From JAXDMK01 sp963790325 (lineage in GTDB: Bacteria; Actinomycetota; Acidimicrobiia; Acidimicrobiales; AC-14): a DNA stretch of 64,000 bases. Positions 1-8,854 of the stretch are shown in pieces. Below the pieces are notes generated by a model that saw only the letters and a program-made list of their open reading frames with translations, made no database searches and was not told where the DNA came from. The first letter of the stretch is position 1. The number at the start of each line of letters is the position of its first letter. The stretch covers positions 124,001 through 188,000 of the forward strand of contig CAWBNY010000001.1 in assembly GCA_963790325.1 (NCBI GenBank), read 5' to 3'. The position numbers and the translations under genes were made by a program.

Positions 1-681
1 GTGGCGGCGGTGGTGGTGGCCGGTCCTCCGGTCGCGGTCCTGGTGGCGACGGCCGCGGGGGTGCCGGTGCTGGTGCTGCGGTCTCGCCGGGGCCGTGCCG
101 ACCGCAGCATCGACAGGGAGCTCCCCGCGGCGTTGGAGTCGATCGCCCGGTCGCTGAGGTCAGGCGCGTCGATGCGCCAGGCGATCGGCGAGGCCGCCGG
201 TGGCGGCGGGGCCACGGCGCCGGCGGCCCCGGGCCGCACCCGGCGCCGGCGGGGCCGGCTCCCGACCGAGCTGGCCCTCGTGGCCGACCAGGCCGGGCAC
301 GGGGTGGGGCTGGTCGACGCCCTGGAGTCCTTCGCCGCCCGCCGGCCGAGTCCGGGGGTGCGGCTGGCGGTCGCCGCCCTGTGCCTGGGGGTCGACACCG
401 GCGGGGCCCAGGCCCGCGCCGTCGACGGTGTGGCCGCCACCATGAGGGAGCGGCTGGCGGTCGAGGCCGAGGTTAGGGCCCTGTCCTCCCAGGCCCGGAT
501 GTCGGCCCTCGTGATCGGCCTTGCCCCCCTCGGCTTCGGGGCCTTCGCGGCCGCCACCGACCCCCGCACATCCGAGTTCCTCCTCCACACGCCGATGGGC
601 CTGGTGCTGGTGTGTGTGGGGTTGGGCCTCGACGCCGTCGGCTGGCTGTGGATGCAACGCCTGTGCCGGGTCGCGCCGTGA
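1..681 (+). CDS. TadB-like type II secretion F-domain protein (possibly truncated at the window edge)
   Basis: Inner-membrane platform protein of a Tad/Flp pilus assembly system. The readable protein (226 aa) opens with a hydrophobic stretch, has a T2SSF-type helical region containing ELPAALESIARSLRSG and DQAGHGVGLVDALESFA, and ends with two hydrophobic segments near residues 165-215. This is the usual TadB/TadC plan. A GTG occupies the first three bases of the window, so the true start may lie upstream. It overlaps the next tad gene by 4 bases (GTGA), so the two are probably translationally coupled. The family call is firm; TadB rather than TadC rests on its position before a second F-domain protein. 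Confidence 0.75.
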   Translation: MAAVVVAGPPVAVLVATAAGVPVLVLRSRRGRADRSIDRELPAALESIARSLRSGASMRQAIGEAAGGGGATAPAAPGRTRRRRGRLPTELALVADQAGHGVGLVDALESFAARRPSPGVRLAVAALCLGVDTGGAQARAVDGVAATMRERLAVEAEVRALSSQARMSALVIGLAPLGFGAFAAATDPRTSEFLLHTPMGLVLVCVGLGLDAVGWLWMQRLCRVAP

Positions 682-1496
682 GCCCGGCCGTGCTCCTGAC
701 CTGGGCGTGGGTGGCGGTCGTCGTCGTCGGCGGGTGGCGGAAGCGGCCCGAACCCCGCCGGGTGCGGGCGCTGGTGGAAGACGACGGCGGCCGCCGGCCG
801 GCCCGCCCCCGGCTCGGTGGCCGCCGTCGCCTTCCCACCATCGCCGGCGACGCCGCGCTCCGGGTGGGGACGGCCGTCCTGCGCCGCCGGGGCCGGGAGG
901 TCGACCCGGCCACCGCCCGCCGCCTGGGCACCGCCGTGCTGGCCGGGGCGGCAGCCCTACCCGTGCTCCCGCCGGTGGCCGTGCCCCTGGGCCTGGTGGT
1001 GTGGGCGCTCCCGGCGGTGCAGGCCACGCGCCGACGGCGACGGCAGCTGGCCGCCCTCGCCGCCGATGTCCCCGACGTGGTCGACCTGCTCGTGCTGGCG
1101 GTGGGCGCCGGCCTCACCGTCCACCTGGCGGTCCGGGGGGTGGCCCGGAGGGCGCCCGGCCCCCTCGGGGCGGAGCTGGTCCGGGCGTGCGACGAGGTGG
1201 CCCTCGGCCGGCGATTGGCCGACGCCCTCGACGACCTCCCAACCCGGGCGGGAGAAGCCACCCGTCCGTTGGTCAGCGCCCTTCTCGCCTCCGAGCGCTA
1301 CGGCGCGCCCCTCGGGCCCACCCTCGAACGGCTGGCCCACGAGGTGCGGGCCGACCGCCGCCGCAAGGCCGAGGAGGCGGCCCGCAAGATCCCGGTCAAG
1401 CTCCTCTTCCCCCTGGTGAGCTGCACGCTCCCCGCCTTCGGGCTGCTCACGGTGGCGCCCCTCATCGCCAGTGCCGTCCGGTCGCTGCGCCTCTGA
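678..1496 (+). CDS. TadC-like type II secretion F-domain protein
   Basis: Second F-domain membrane protein of the Tad assembly platform, 272 aa. The GTG at 678 overlaps the preceding stop, and an in-frame start further upstream would lie well inside the previous gene, so 678 is preferred. Visible parts are an N-terminal membrane segment (LLTWAWVAVVVVGGW), a central hydrophobic pair around residues 75-110, the T2SSF helical core (DVPDVVDLLVLAVGAGLTVH), and a last membrane segment near LLFPLVSCTLPAFGLLTVAP. TadB and TadC normally act together with the ATPase TadA, which is not in the window and is presumably upstream. Confidence 0.75.
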   Translation: MSPAVLLTWAWVAVVVVGGWRKRPEPRRVRALVEDDGGRRPARPRLGGRRRLPTIAGDAALRVGTAVLRRRGREVDPATARRLGTAVLAGAAALPVLPPVAVPLGLVVWALPAVQATRRRRRQLAALAADVPDVVDLLVLAVGAGLTVHLAVRGVARRAPGPLGAELVRACDEVALGRRLADALDDLPTRAGEATRPLVSALLASERYGAPLGPTLERLAHEVRADRRRKAEEAARKIPVKLLFPLVSCTLPAFGLLTVAPLIASAVRSLRL

Positions 1497-1522
1497 CCAC
1501 CGACTTCTCGCAAGGAGCACCC

Positions 1523-1741
1523 ATGCTCGCCATCTACGTCTACGCCACGACCCTGCTCATCGGCTGGACCCAGGACCGGATCCGCCCCGACGAGCGGGGT
1601 CAGGCCTCCGCCGAATACGCCCTCGTCCTGCTGGGCGCGGCCGCCATCGCCCTGCTGATCGTGGCCTGGGCCACCAAGACCGACCTCATCGAGAAGCTGC
1701 TCGACACGGTGGTGAAGAACATCACCGGAAAGGCCAAGTGA
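1523..1741 (+). CDS. DUF4244/Flp-like small pilin-type protein
   Basis: A 72-aa protein between tadC and a TadE-like gene, the position where actinobacterial tad loci carry a Flp-like or DUF4244 subunit. The start is supported by AAGGAG at 1512-1517. The sequence has a polar N-terminal part with ERGQASAEYALVLLG, then a hydrophobic helix (AAAIALLIVAWATKT) and a short basic tail. The Gly-Gln-Ala-Ser-Ala-Glu-Tyr context with a downstream helix resembles prepilin-like subunits, with Glu shortly after the probable cleavage site. It is likely the structural subunit of the pilus. The exact processing site is inferred. Confidence 0.7.
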   Translation: MLAIYVYATTLLIGWTQDRIRPDERGQASAEYALVLLGAAAIALLIVAWATKTDLIEKLLDTVVKNITGKAK

Positions 1742-2130
1742 CGGGGCGCCACGCTCCGAGGGGAACCGGTGACGAGGGCCAGGCTGCGGTCGAACTGGCC
1801 CTCGTCCTCCCTCTCGTCGCCATCCTCCTGCTGGGCCTGGTCCAGGTGGGCCTGATCGTGCGCGACCAGATCCTCGTCGTCCACGCCGCCCGGGAGGCGG
1901 CCCGGGAGGCGGCGGTCGACGGTCGGCCCGGCGTACCCGCCCGGGCGGCGGCAGCCAGCTCCACCCTCGACCAGGGGCGGCTGACGGTGGAGTCGAGCGA
2001 CCGCGGCGGACCCGGTAGCCGGGTGAAGATCACGGTCACCTACCGAGCGCCCACCGACGTCCCCCTCGTCGGCGGGGCCATCCCCGACGTCACGTTGCAG
2101 GCGTCGGCCACCATGCGCGTCGAGCGTTGA
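1738..2130 (+). CDS. TadE-like pseudopilin family protein
   Basis: A 130-aa protein starting at a GTG that overlaps the previous stop (GTGA). It contains the TadE signature near the N-terminus: DEGQAAVELALVLPLVAILL, then a helix continuing into QVGLIVRDQILVVHAAREAAREAA. The C-terminal part is a small beta-rich domain ending TLQASATMRVER. TadE-like proteins are minor pseudopilins processed by the prepilin peptidase and needed for Tad pilus assembly. It closes the tad operon here: about 220 bp without a gene follow, then an unrelated surface-protein gene. Confidence 0.75.
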   Translation: MTGRHAPRGTGDEGQAAVELALVLPLVAILLLGLVQVGLIVRDQILVVHAAREAAREAAVDGRPGVPARAAAASSTLDQGRLTVESSDRGGPGSRVKITVTYRAPTDVPLVGGAIPDVTLQASATMRVER

Positions 2131-2349
2131 CCAATACCACTGGCGGCGTCGGGAACGGACCGCTACCCTGCATTCCGGGTGGCCCGACCACGCAGAGTGC
2201 TCGAACCACCCGTCTGCGCAAGAAGTTGCACCGCAAGGCTGGACCCGGGGTTGGAATTCTGGTACCTACATTGCAGCAGGCACCCAGTTGCCACTCGGGG
2301 CGCGTTGTCGAGCACTCGGCTCGACGATATCGGGAGGAGACAGAACAGC

Positions 2350-3630
2350 ATGAGCATGTTCCGCCGAACCGGGGCCATCGCCCTATCGGCTCTCGTCGTC
2401 GGCGCGTTCCTTGTGATCCCGTCGCCGGCCTCGGCCCAGACGGTTCAGACCCGGGCCGAGAGCTTCATCGCCACCGCCAGCGCCCGCGCCCTCAACCTCA
2501 GCCTTCTGGGCAACAACATCACCGTCGGTGCGTCCGGCATCCAGATGACCAGCGCGCCCCTGGCCAAGGCCACCGGTGGCGGCGTCCTCCTCGCCCCGGG
2601 CACGGTCAGCACGGTGGAGACCACCGGCCCGAGTCAGGCCATCGCCCCGCCCAAGGCCTGCCTGCTCAACCTCCCCCTTCTCAGCCTCCTCAGCCTGCAG
2701 CTGGCCTGCGGTGAGGCCAAGGTCGACAGCACCCCTGGCGCCCCCCAGGCGTTCGGCCAGGGCTCCGTGGCCGCCATCGACGTCGGCGGCCAGCAGGTCC
2801 TCGCCCTCCTCGCCCCCGTCCTCGACGCGCTGGCCCCGCTCCTCGACCAGGTCCTCGGCACCGTCACCGGCGCCCTGACCCCGATCGTGGGCAACCTCCT
2901 CACCGGCCTCGTCGGCACCGCCGGCACCGGCGTCGACCTCACCCAGCCAGTCTCCAGCCTGGTCGACGTCATCAAGCAGGCCACCCAGCTCGCCTCCATC
3001 CGCCTCGGCACCTCCACCTCCCAGGGCCTCACCGAGACGGGCAAGGTCAGCGCCATCGCCACCGCCCAGGGCGGCCAGATCGACGTCCTCCCCGGCCTCG
3101 CCCTCGGCGGCGCCCCCCTCATCTCGATCATCGTCGGCTCGGCCAAGGCCACGTCGGTGTTCGACCGCTCCGGCGGCACCAGCACCCCCGGATTCGACGC
3201 CGCCATCCTCACCGTCAAGCTCGGCCTGCCCATCCTGGGCGGGCTCACCGAGATCCCCGTGAAGCTCGGTCAGCCCCTCACCCTGCTCGCCGGCACCCCC
3301 CTCGAGTCCACCATCGCCCTCGGCGCCGGCTCCACCACCAAGAACCCCGACGGCAGCGTGTCCTCGGTGGCCGACGGCGTCTCCATCCACCTGCTCAAGG
3401 GCATCAGCGGCGGGATCAAGCTCGAGCTGGCCCACGCCGAGAGCGGCATCGGTGGACAGTCGCAGCTGGTCGAGCAGCAGAAGCTGGTCGAGCCGGTGGC
3501 GCAGCTGGCCAAGACCGGTAACGACCCGTGGATCCCGATGGCGGGCTTCACCCTCCTGCTGGCCGCCTTCACCACCCGCCGGCTGCTCGTTGCCCGGCCC
3601 AGTGGCAAGCGCAGCCCGGCCGACAACTAG
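2350..3630 (+). CDS. Secreted surface protein with LAKTG sortase signal
   Basis: Exported 426-aa protein of unknown function, probably anchored to the cell wall. The ATG at 2350 follows GGGAGGAGA (2332-2340) and gives a clean signal peptide (basic MSMFRRTG, hydrophobic core, cleavage near PASA-QTVQ). The mature part is rich in Ala, Leu, Gly and Thr, with leucine-rich amphipathic stretches (VLALLAPVLDALAPLLDQVLG). The C-terminus is a complete sorting signal: LAKTG at residues 386-390, then WIPMAGFTLLLAAF and a basic tail. LAxTG is the pentapeptide known for class E sortases, and such a sortase is the next gene. No catalytic motif was recognised. Confidence 0.75.
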   Translation: MSMFRRTGAIALSALVVGAFLVIPSPASAQTVQTRAESFIATASARALNLSLLGNNITVGASGIQMTSAPLAKATGGGVLLAPGTVSTVETTGPSQAIAPPKACLLNLPLLSLLSLQLACGEAKVDSTPGAPQAFGQGSVAAIDVGGQQVLALLAPVLDALAPLLDQVLGTVTGALTPIVGNLLTGLVGTAGTGVDLTQPVSSLVDVIKQATQLASIRLGTSTSQGLTETGKVSAIATAQGGQIDVLPGLALGGAPLISIIVGSAKATSVFDRSGGTSTPGFDAAILTVKLGLPILGGLTEIPVKLGQPLTLLAGTPLESTIALGAGSTTKNPDGSVSSVADGVSIHLLKGISGGIKLELAHAESGIGGQSQLVEQQKLVEPVAQLAKTGNDPWIPMAGFTLLLAAFTTRRLLVARPSGKRSPADN

Positions 3631-3712
3631 CGGCCGTGACGCCGGACACTCCGGCGGCTCCGGTACCCTCGCCAAGCATCTGGAACGAGCCTGAACTGAT
3701 AGGTAGGGCCGC

Positions 3713-4324
3713 GTGCTCATAAACGTCCTTCGCTCCCACCGCTGGCTCCGGGTCGCTCTTTCCGGGTTGTCGGTGGTCCTTCTCCTGGGCGGTGTAGGCC
3801 TGGTCGGCTACCCGTTTTTCACCAACGCCTGGCAGGGCCGCATCCAGGCCCGCCTCGACGACCAGCTGGTCAGCCCCGAGCTGCAGCAGGCCTACAAGGA
3901 GGGCAAGGTCGAGACCGGCGACAGCCTGACGCGCATCCGCATCCCGGCCCTCGACATCGACGTGGTCGTCGTCGAGGGCATCACCCCCAGCGCGCTCCGG
4001 GCCGGGGCGGGTCACTACCCCAACACCGCCCTGCCGTGCGAGGGGGGCAACGTCGCCATCGCCGGCCACCGCACCACCTATGGGCGGCCCTTCGGCAACC
4101 TCGACCAGCTCCAGGCGGGCGACACCATCGAGCTCATCACGCCGATCGGGGCGTGCCAGTACAAGGTGGCCAAGAACCCCTTCGTCACCGCCCCCGACGA
4201 CCTCAGCGTGATCGACAAGACCGTCGACAAGACGCTCACCCTCACCACGTGCCACCCGAAGGGGTCGGCGGCCCAGCGCCTCATCGTCCAGGGCACGTTC
4301 GTCCAGGACCTCAAGGCCGCGTGA
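3713..4324 (+). CDS. Class E sortase
   Basis: Membrane-anchored cysteine transpeptidase (203 aa) that links sorting-signal proteins to the cell wall. It starts at GTG with a short basic N-terminus and one membrane helix (residues about 12-35), followed by the sortase beta-barrel. The catalytic triad is visible: His119 in IAGHRTTYG, Cys180 in LTLTTCHP, and Arg189 in AAQRLIVQG. TLTTC-type active sites and a LAxTG substrate next door fit class E, the housekeeping sortase of many high-GC actinobacteria. It lies 82 bp after the LAKTG protein and overlaps the following fibronectin-III protein by 4 bases, so all three probably work together. Confidence 0.85.
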   Translation: MLINVLRSHRWLRVALSGLSVVLLLGGVGLVGYPFFTNAWQGRIQARLDDQLVSPELQQAYKEGKVETGDSLTRIRIPALDIDVVVVEGITPSALRAGAGHYPNTALPCEGGNVAIAGHRTTYGRPFGNLDQLQAGDTIELITPIGACQYKVAKNPFVTAPDDLSVIDKTVDKTLTLTTCHPKGSAAQRLIVQGTFVQDLKAA

Positions 4325-6128
4325 ACCCCACCGCCTCCTTGTCGCCCCACCGGCGGCGGGCCCGGATGGGGCGGGTCGCGACGGGTGCAGCGGCCGTGCT
4401 GACGCTCGTCGGCGGATGGGCCGCGCCCGCCGGGGCCGACCCCGAGCGGTCGATGTCGATCGACCCGACCGACGACGTCTCGTCGTCGCCCGTCGCCACC
4501 GGGTCCTTCACCGGGGCATCCCTGCTCGGGCTCTCGGTGGAGCAGATCGTCGCCATCGACCTGCAGGTGGCGCCCACCGGTCCCACCGGCGGCAGCCCCG
4601 TCACCCAGGACGGCTGCCAGGTGGTCACCGACGGCGGCTGCCGCGGCCCCCGGGTCACCTTCCGGTGGGAGATCCCCGAGTTGGCCTACAACGGCCCCTA
4701 CGAGGTCTCGGCCACGGGCAAGTACTGCGACCCCCTCTCCCTCGGCTGCGCCAACCCGGCCTCGGCCCCCGTCGGCCCCATCCCCTTCCGCCTGGAGGCC
4801 GAGGCCAGGGCACCGAGCGACCTGAAGCTCGAGGCCGGCGACGACCGCAGCGTCATCGTCTCCTGGGCTCGTAACCCCGAGCCCGACGTCCGCTACTACG
4901 CCATCTTCCGCAAGGAGCCGGGGGGCGACTTCCGCCGCCTGGGCAGCGACATCAAGCAGCCCGCCTCGGGCCGGCCCACGTTCACCGACTCCAGCGCCGC
5001 CGGCACCAACGGGGGCGATTTCGTCTACAAGGTCTTCGCCGTGCGCAACGGGGCCTCGGGCGACAACACCACCGACAAGATCTCCAAGGCGTCGGCCGAG
5101 CGCACCATCAACGTGGCTCCGCCGCCCTCCACCACCAACCCGGCCGACCCGGCGGCGCCGCCCACCACCCTCACCGGTGAGGGTGTCGACATCGGGTCGT
5201 TCCTGTCCGGCCAGGCGCCCACCCTGCCCACGCCGGGTCCCATCTTCCTCGACCTCCCCGACACCGGCTTCGGCGAGACGCTCCCCTTCGGCACGCTCCC
5301 GGACGAGGCCGAGCCGGGTGAGGAGGATGCGGTCCTGCCCGAGACGCCCCGCCAGCGGCAGGTGGCCGAGTTCAGGCAGAACCGACCCCTGATCCCGGTG
5401 GCCGCCGGCCTCATCCTCCTGGTGATGGCGGGCCACATCCGGCTGCTCAACGTCCGCACCAAGGCCCTCCCCGAGAAGCCGCCCCCCGGCACCTACGTGG
5501 CCCGGGCCTTGGAGGCGGCGCGCGCCGGCCAGATCGAGATCCCCATCGACGTGGCCGAGGCGGTGGCCAACGGCGGCCACCACCGGCCCCCGCCGCCGGA
5601 CGAGGTGGCCGCCCTGCCGGTGTGGGCCGAGTTCGAGCCCGTCGCCGCCCTCGGGCTGCTCGACGCACCGGAGCCGGCCGGGGCGGCCCCCGCCCCCAAG
5701 CCGGCACCGGCCGCCAAGCCGGCTCGCTCCCCCAAGGCGGCCCGCGCCACCGAGCCGGCACCGGCCGCCAAAACCCGCGCCACCGAGCCGGCATCGGCCG
5801 CCAAGGCCGGTGCCACCGAGCCAGCCCGCTCCGCCGAGCCAGCCCGCGCCACCGAGCCAGCCCGCGCCACCGAGCCAGCCCGCGCCGCCGAGCCAGCCCG
5901 CGCCACCGAGCCAGCCCGCCGAGCCAGCCCGACGCCGAGCCAGCCCGCGCCGCCGAGCCGGCACCGGCCACCAACGGGATCGGCAGCCTTCTCGACCAGC
6001 CCGCCCATTACGAGCTGGCCCTCTTCGGCGACCTCGACTCCGATCCCGACCCGGCCGCCCTCTACGCCTTCGACCGAGAGTCGGCATGGGCCGAGGCGCC
6101 CGAGGTCTTCGTCGGCCCCCGGCCCTGA
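4321..6128 (+). CDS. Fibronectin type III membrane protein with LPDTG motif (frameshifted near 3' end)
   Basis: Exported protein of unknown role, coupled to the sortase by a GTGA overlap. The start is GTG 4321; ATG 4366 is an alternative. A signal peptide is followed by a Cys-containing domain, an FN3-like domain (about residues 160-265, SVIVSWARNPEPDVRYYAIF), a Pro/Thr linker, LPDTG at 312-316, one membrane helix near 357-376, and an Ala/Pro/Glu-rich tail. The first frame holds to about 5920 inside a degenerate repeat; after it the plausible end (SLLDQPAHYELALFGDLDSD, ending VFVGPRP at 6128) is in another frame. One base appears to be missing between about 5917 and 5931. Without the shift the frame would run antisense through the helicase gene to 8451, which is implausible. 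Confidence 0.65.
5794..5960 (+). repeat. Short tandem repeat coding for EPAR(A/T)-type units
   Basis: Imperfect tandem units of about 15-18 bp, roughly gccaccgagccagcccgc, translate as repeated Glu-Pro-Ala-Arg-Ala-Thr. They sit in the predicted cytoplasmic tail of the FN3 protein. The unit phase breaks near 5917-5931, where the reading frame is lost. Such a repeat could change length by slippage or be mis-assembled. Confidence 0.7.
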
Positions 6129-6129
6129 G

Positions 6130-8496
6130 CTAGGCCAGCAGCGCCCGCAGCAGCGCCACCGCCCCCGCCTTGTCGAGAGGCTCGTTGAGGTTGCCGCACT
6201 TGGGGGACTGCACGCACGAGGGACATCCGGACGAGCACCGGCAGGCCGACACCACCTCCAGCGTCGCCTCCAGGTGGCGGCGACCGGCGGCGAACCCCAG
6301 CTCGGCGATGCCCGCGCCCCCGGGGTAACCGTCGTAGACCACGATCGTGGCCCGACCCGTCTGCGCCTGGCGGTTGGTGGACAGCCCGCCCACGTCCCAC
6401 CGGTCGCAGATGGTGAACAGCGGGAGCATGCCGATGGCGGCGTGCTCGACTGCGTGCACCGTCCCCGGCACCCGGGCCGGCGGGATGCCCGCCTCCGCCA
6501 GCAGCGCGTCTTCGACGACGTACCAGAAGGCCCGGGTCCGCAGCCGGGTCGGGGGCAGGTCGAGCTCGACCAACCCCAACGGCTCCCGGGTCGAGCGCGT
6601 CCGGCGCTGGTAGCCGTTAACCCGCTCGGTCACCTCCACCGCCCCCACGCACAGCTCCGACCGCCCGACCACGGCCCGGTCGTCGACGTGGAGGAGCTCC
6701 ACCTCGAGGTCGGTCAGGGCCTGGGTGACCTCGTCTGCCTCGTCCGGCTCCACCCAGGCGGCCCGATCCCCCAGGTCCAACCGGGTGACCCGGTACTGGC
6801 GCCCCTGGTGGAGGTAGAGCGCCCCTTCGTGGACGGTCGAGTAGGCCCGGCCCTCGTCGACGGTCCCGATGAGACGGAAACCACCATCCGAGCCGACCGG
6901 GCCGGTCACGATGCGGTACTCCGACGACGACGACCCCGTCCGCAGCCCCACCGCCGCCGCCGGGGCGCCCCCGCCCCCGTACACCGCCCGGCCGTCCCGC
7001 AGCCGCAGCCGGTCCTCCAGCACCAGCCGGCGGACGCCTTCGTCGAGGTCGTCGCCCCACCACGCCTCGTCGGTGGGCGTGAGCGGCAGCTCGTAGGCGG
7101 CGCAGGCCAGGTGGGGGTCGAGCACGAACGGGTTGCCCGGGTTCACCACCGCCGGCTCCGGCGACCGGGTGAACACCTCCGCCGGGTGGGCCATGAACCA
7201 CTGGTCGAGCTGGTCCTCACCCGCCACCAGCACCGCCGCCGACTGCTGACGCTGGCGCCCGGCCCGCCCCGCCTGCTGCCACATGGAGGCGATGGTGCCG
7301 GGGAACCCGTCCAGCACGCATGCGTCGAGACCGCCCACGTCGATCCCCAGCTCCAGGGCGTTGGTCGCCGCCACCCCCCGGAGCCGGCCGCCGAACAGCT
7401 CGGCCTCGATCTCCCGCCGCTCCGAGGCCAGATACCCGCCCCGGTAGGGTCGGATGAGCTCGGCCAGCCCCTTCCCGTCCACCGACATCGCCGCCACCCG
7501 CCGGCGGGCCTCGGCCGCCACCAGCTCGGCCCCCCGCCGGCTGCGGGTGAAGGCGATGGCCCGGGACCCGCTCGCCACCAGCCCCGCCAGCAGCCGGGCC
7601 GACTGCCCGTGGCCCGATGCCCGGGTGCCGGCGACCTCGTCGACCACCGGTGGGTTCCAGAGGACGAACACCCGCTCGCCTCGGGGCGACCCGTCGTCGA
7701 CCACCTCCGCCACCGGGCGGCCGCACAGCGCCGCCGCCAGCTCTCCCGGCCGGCCGATGGTGGCCGACGAGAACACGAACGTCGGCTCCGACCCGTAGTG
7801 GGCGCACACCCGTTGCAGCCGGCGCAGGACATGGCCCACGTGGGTCCCGAAGATCCCCCGCAGGGTGTGCAGCTCGTCGACCACCACGTACCGCAGCCGC
7901 CCGAGGAACCGGGCCCACCGCTCGTGATGGGGCAGCACCCCCACGTGGAGCATGTCGGGGTTGGTCAGCACGACGGTGGCCGAGCGCCGGGCCCACGCCC
8001 GGGCCGACGGGTCGGTGTCGCCGTCGTAGGTCACCGGCACCAGTCCCGGGACGGCACCCGACCCACCGAGGGACCCGAGCGCCCGAAGCTGGTCCTGGGC
8101 CAGGGCCTTGGTCGGGAACAGCAGCAGCGACGTCCCGCCCGCCAGCGCCGCCTCGGCCACCGGCAGCTGGTAGCACAACGACTTGCCCGATGCGGTACCC
8201 GTGCTAACCGCCACCGACGTCCCCTCCCGAGCCAGGTCGACGGCCGCTGCCTGGTGCGACCACAGCCCGCCGGGAGGCAAGCAGGCGGCCATCGCTGCGG
8301 GAAAGGGACGGGCCGGCGGGCACACCCGGGCGGACCGGGCGGGGATGCGCTCCACGTGCACCACCTGGCCGTCCTCGGCCAGGGCCGCCACCACGTCGGC
8401 CAGGTCGGCCGCCTCCGTGTTTCGAGAGGGGTGGGGGTAGGGGTAGCGTGAGTCAGGTGCCACCGGCGTTGGGCAACGGGGAGGAGTAGGACTCAT
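6130..8496 (-). CDS. DEAD/DEAH-box helicase, YprA/Hrq1-like with C-terminal Cys cluster
   Basis: Superfamily 2 helicase of about 788 aa, of the type found next to DUF1998/MrfA-like zinc regions and linked to DNA repair. Motifs in order: Q-like LWSHQAAAVDLA, Walker A region STGTASGKSLCYQLP, LFPTKALAQDQ, DELH in VVVDELHTLRG, SAT in FSSATIGRP, and motif VI in WQQAGRAGRQ. The C-terminus has CRCSSGCPSCVQSPKCG, a probable metal site. The start is uncertain: ATG 8496 shares bases with the divergent STAS start codon and lacks a clear ribosome site; GTG 8463 is an alternative. It converges on the FN3 gene with 1 bp between them. Confidence 0.85.
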   Translation of the reverse strand: MSPTPPRCPTPVAPDSRYPYPHPSRNTEAADLADVVAALAEDGQVVHVERIPARSARVCPPARPFPAAMAACLPPGGLWSHQAAAVDLAREGTSVAVSTGTASGKSLCYQLPVAEAALAGGTSLLLFPTKALAQDQLRALGSLGGSGAVPGLVPVTYDGDTDPSARAWARRSATVVLTNPDMLHVGVLPHHERWARFLGRLRYVVVDELHTLRGIFGTHVGHVLRRLQRVCAHYGSEPTFVFSSATIGRPGELAAALCGRPVAEVVDDGSPRGERVFVLWNPPVVDEVAGTRASGHGQSARLLAGLVASGSRAIAFTRSRRGAELVAAEARRRVAAMSVDGKGLAELIRPYRGGYLASERREIEAELFGGRLRGVAATNALELGIDVGGLDACVLDGFPGTIASMWQQAGRAGRQRQQSAAVLVAGEDQLDQWFMAHPAEVFTRSPEPAVVNPGNPFVLDPHLACAAYELPLTPTDEAWWGDDLDEGVRRLVLEDRLRLRDGRAVYGGGGAPAAAVGLRTGSSSSEYRIVTGPVGSDGGFRLIGTVDEGRAYSTVHEGALYLHQGRQYRVTRLDLGDRAAWVEPDEADEVTQALTDLEVELLHVDDRAVVGRSELCVGAVEVTERVNGYQRRTRSTREPLGLVELDLPPTRLRTRAFWYVVEDALLAEAGIPPARVPGTVHAVEHAAIGMLPLFTICDRWDVGGLSTNRQAQTGRATIVVYDGYPGGAGIAELGFAAGRRHLEATLEVVSACRCSSGCPSCVQSPKCGNLNEPLDKAGAVALLRALLA

Positions 8497-8836
8497 GGAT
8501 CTCGGACTCGACGTCGCCGAACGCGACGGCTGGGCCGTGCTGAGCGTAACGGGCGAGGTCGACGTCTACACCGCCCCCAAGTTCCGGGAACGACTCATCG
8601 AGCTGGTGAGCGACGGCAAGCATCACATCATCGTCAACCTCGAAGGGGTCGACTTCCTCGACTCCACCGGGCTGGGGGTGCTCGTGGGCGGGCTCAAGCG
8701 GCTGCGCAGCCACGACGGTGATCTCATGTTGGTGTGCACCCAGAGCCGGATTCTCAAGGTGTTCGAGATCACCGGGCTCACCAAGGTGTTCTCCATCCAC
8801 AGTTCGGTAGATTCGGCAGTCGGAATCGACGCCTAG
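8495..8836 (+). CDS. STAS-domain anti-sigma factor antagonist
   Basis: SpoIIAA/RsbV-like protein of 113 aa, spanning one STAS domain. The phosphorylatable serine lies in VDFLDSTGLGVLVGGLKR, the usual Asp-Ser-Thr-Gly context. Its partner, an anti-sigma kinase, begins 18 bp downstream, so the two very likely form a partner-switching pair: unphosphorylated antagonist binds the kinase and frees a sigma factor. No SigB/SigF-type sigma gene is adjacent, so the target is unknown. A purine-rich site (GAGGAG at 8481-8486) supports the ATG at 8495. Confidence 0.9.
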   Translation: MDLGLDVAERDGWAVLSVTGEVDVYTAPKFRERLIELVSDGKHHIIVNLEGVDFLDSTGLGVLVGGLKRLRSHDGDLMLVCTQSRILKVFEITGLTKVFSIHSSVDSAVGIDA

Positions 8837-8854
8837 GGAGGTAAGACGGCGAGC

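Noticed and set aside
6129..8451. Open frame continuing from the FN3 gene through the opposite strand of the helicase
   Set aside because: It lacks family similarity, is antisense to a well-supported helicase, and exists only because GC-rich DNA has few stops. The FN3 protein more plausibly ends at 6128 in a shifted frame.
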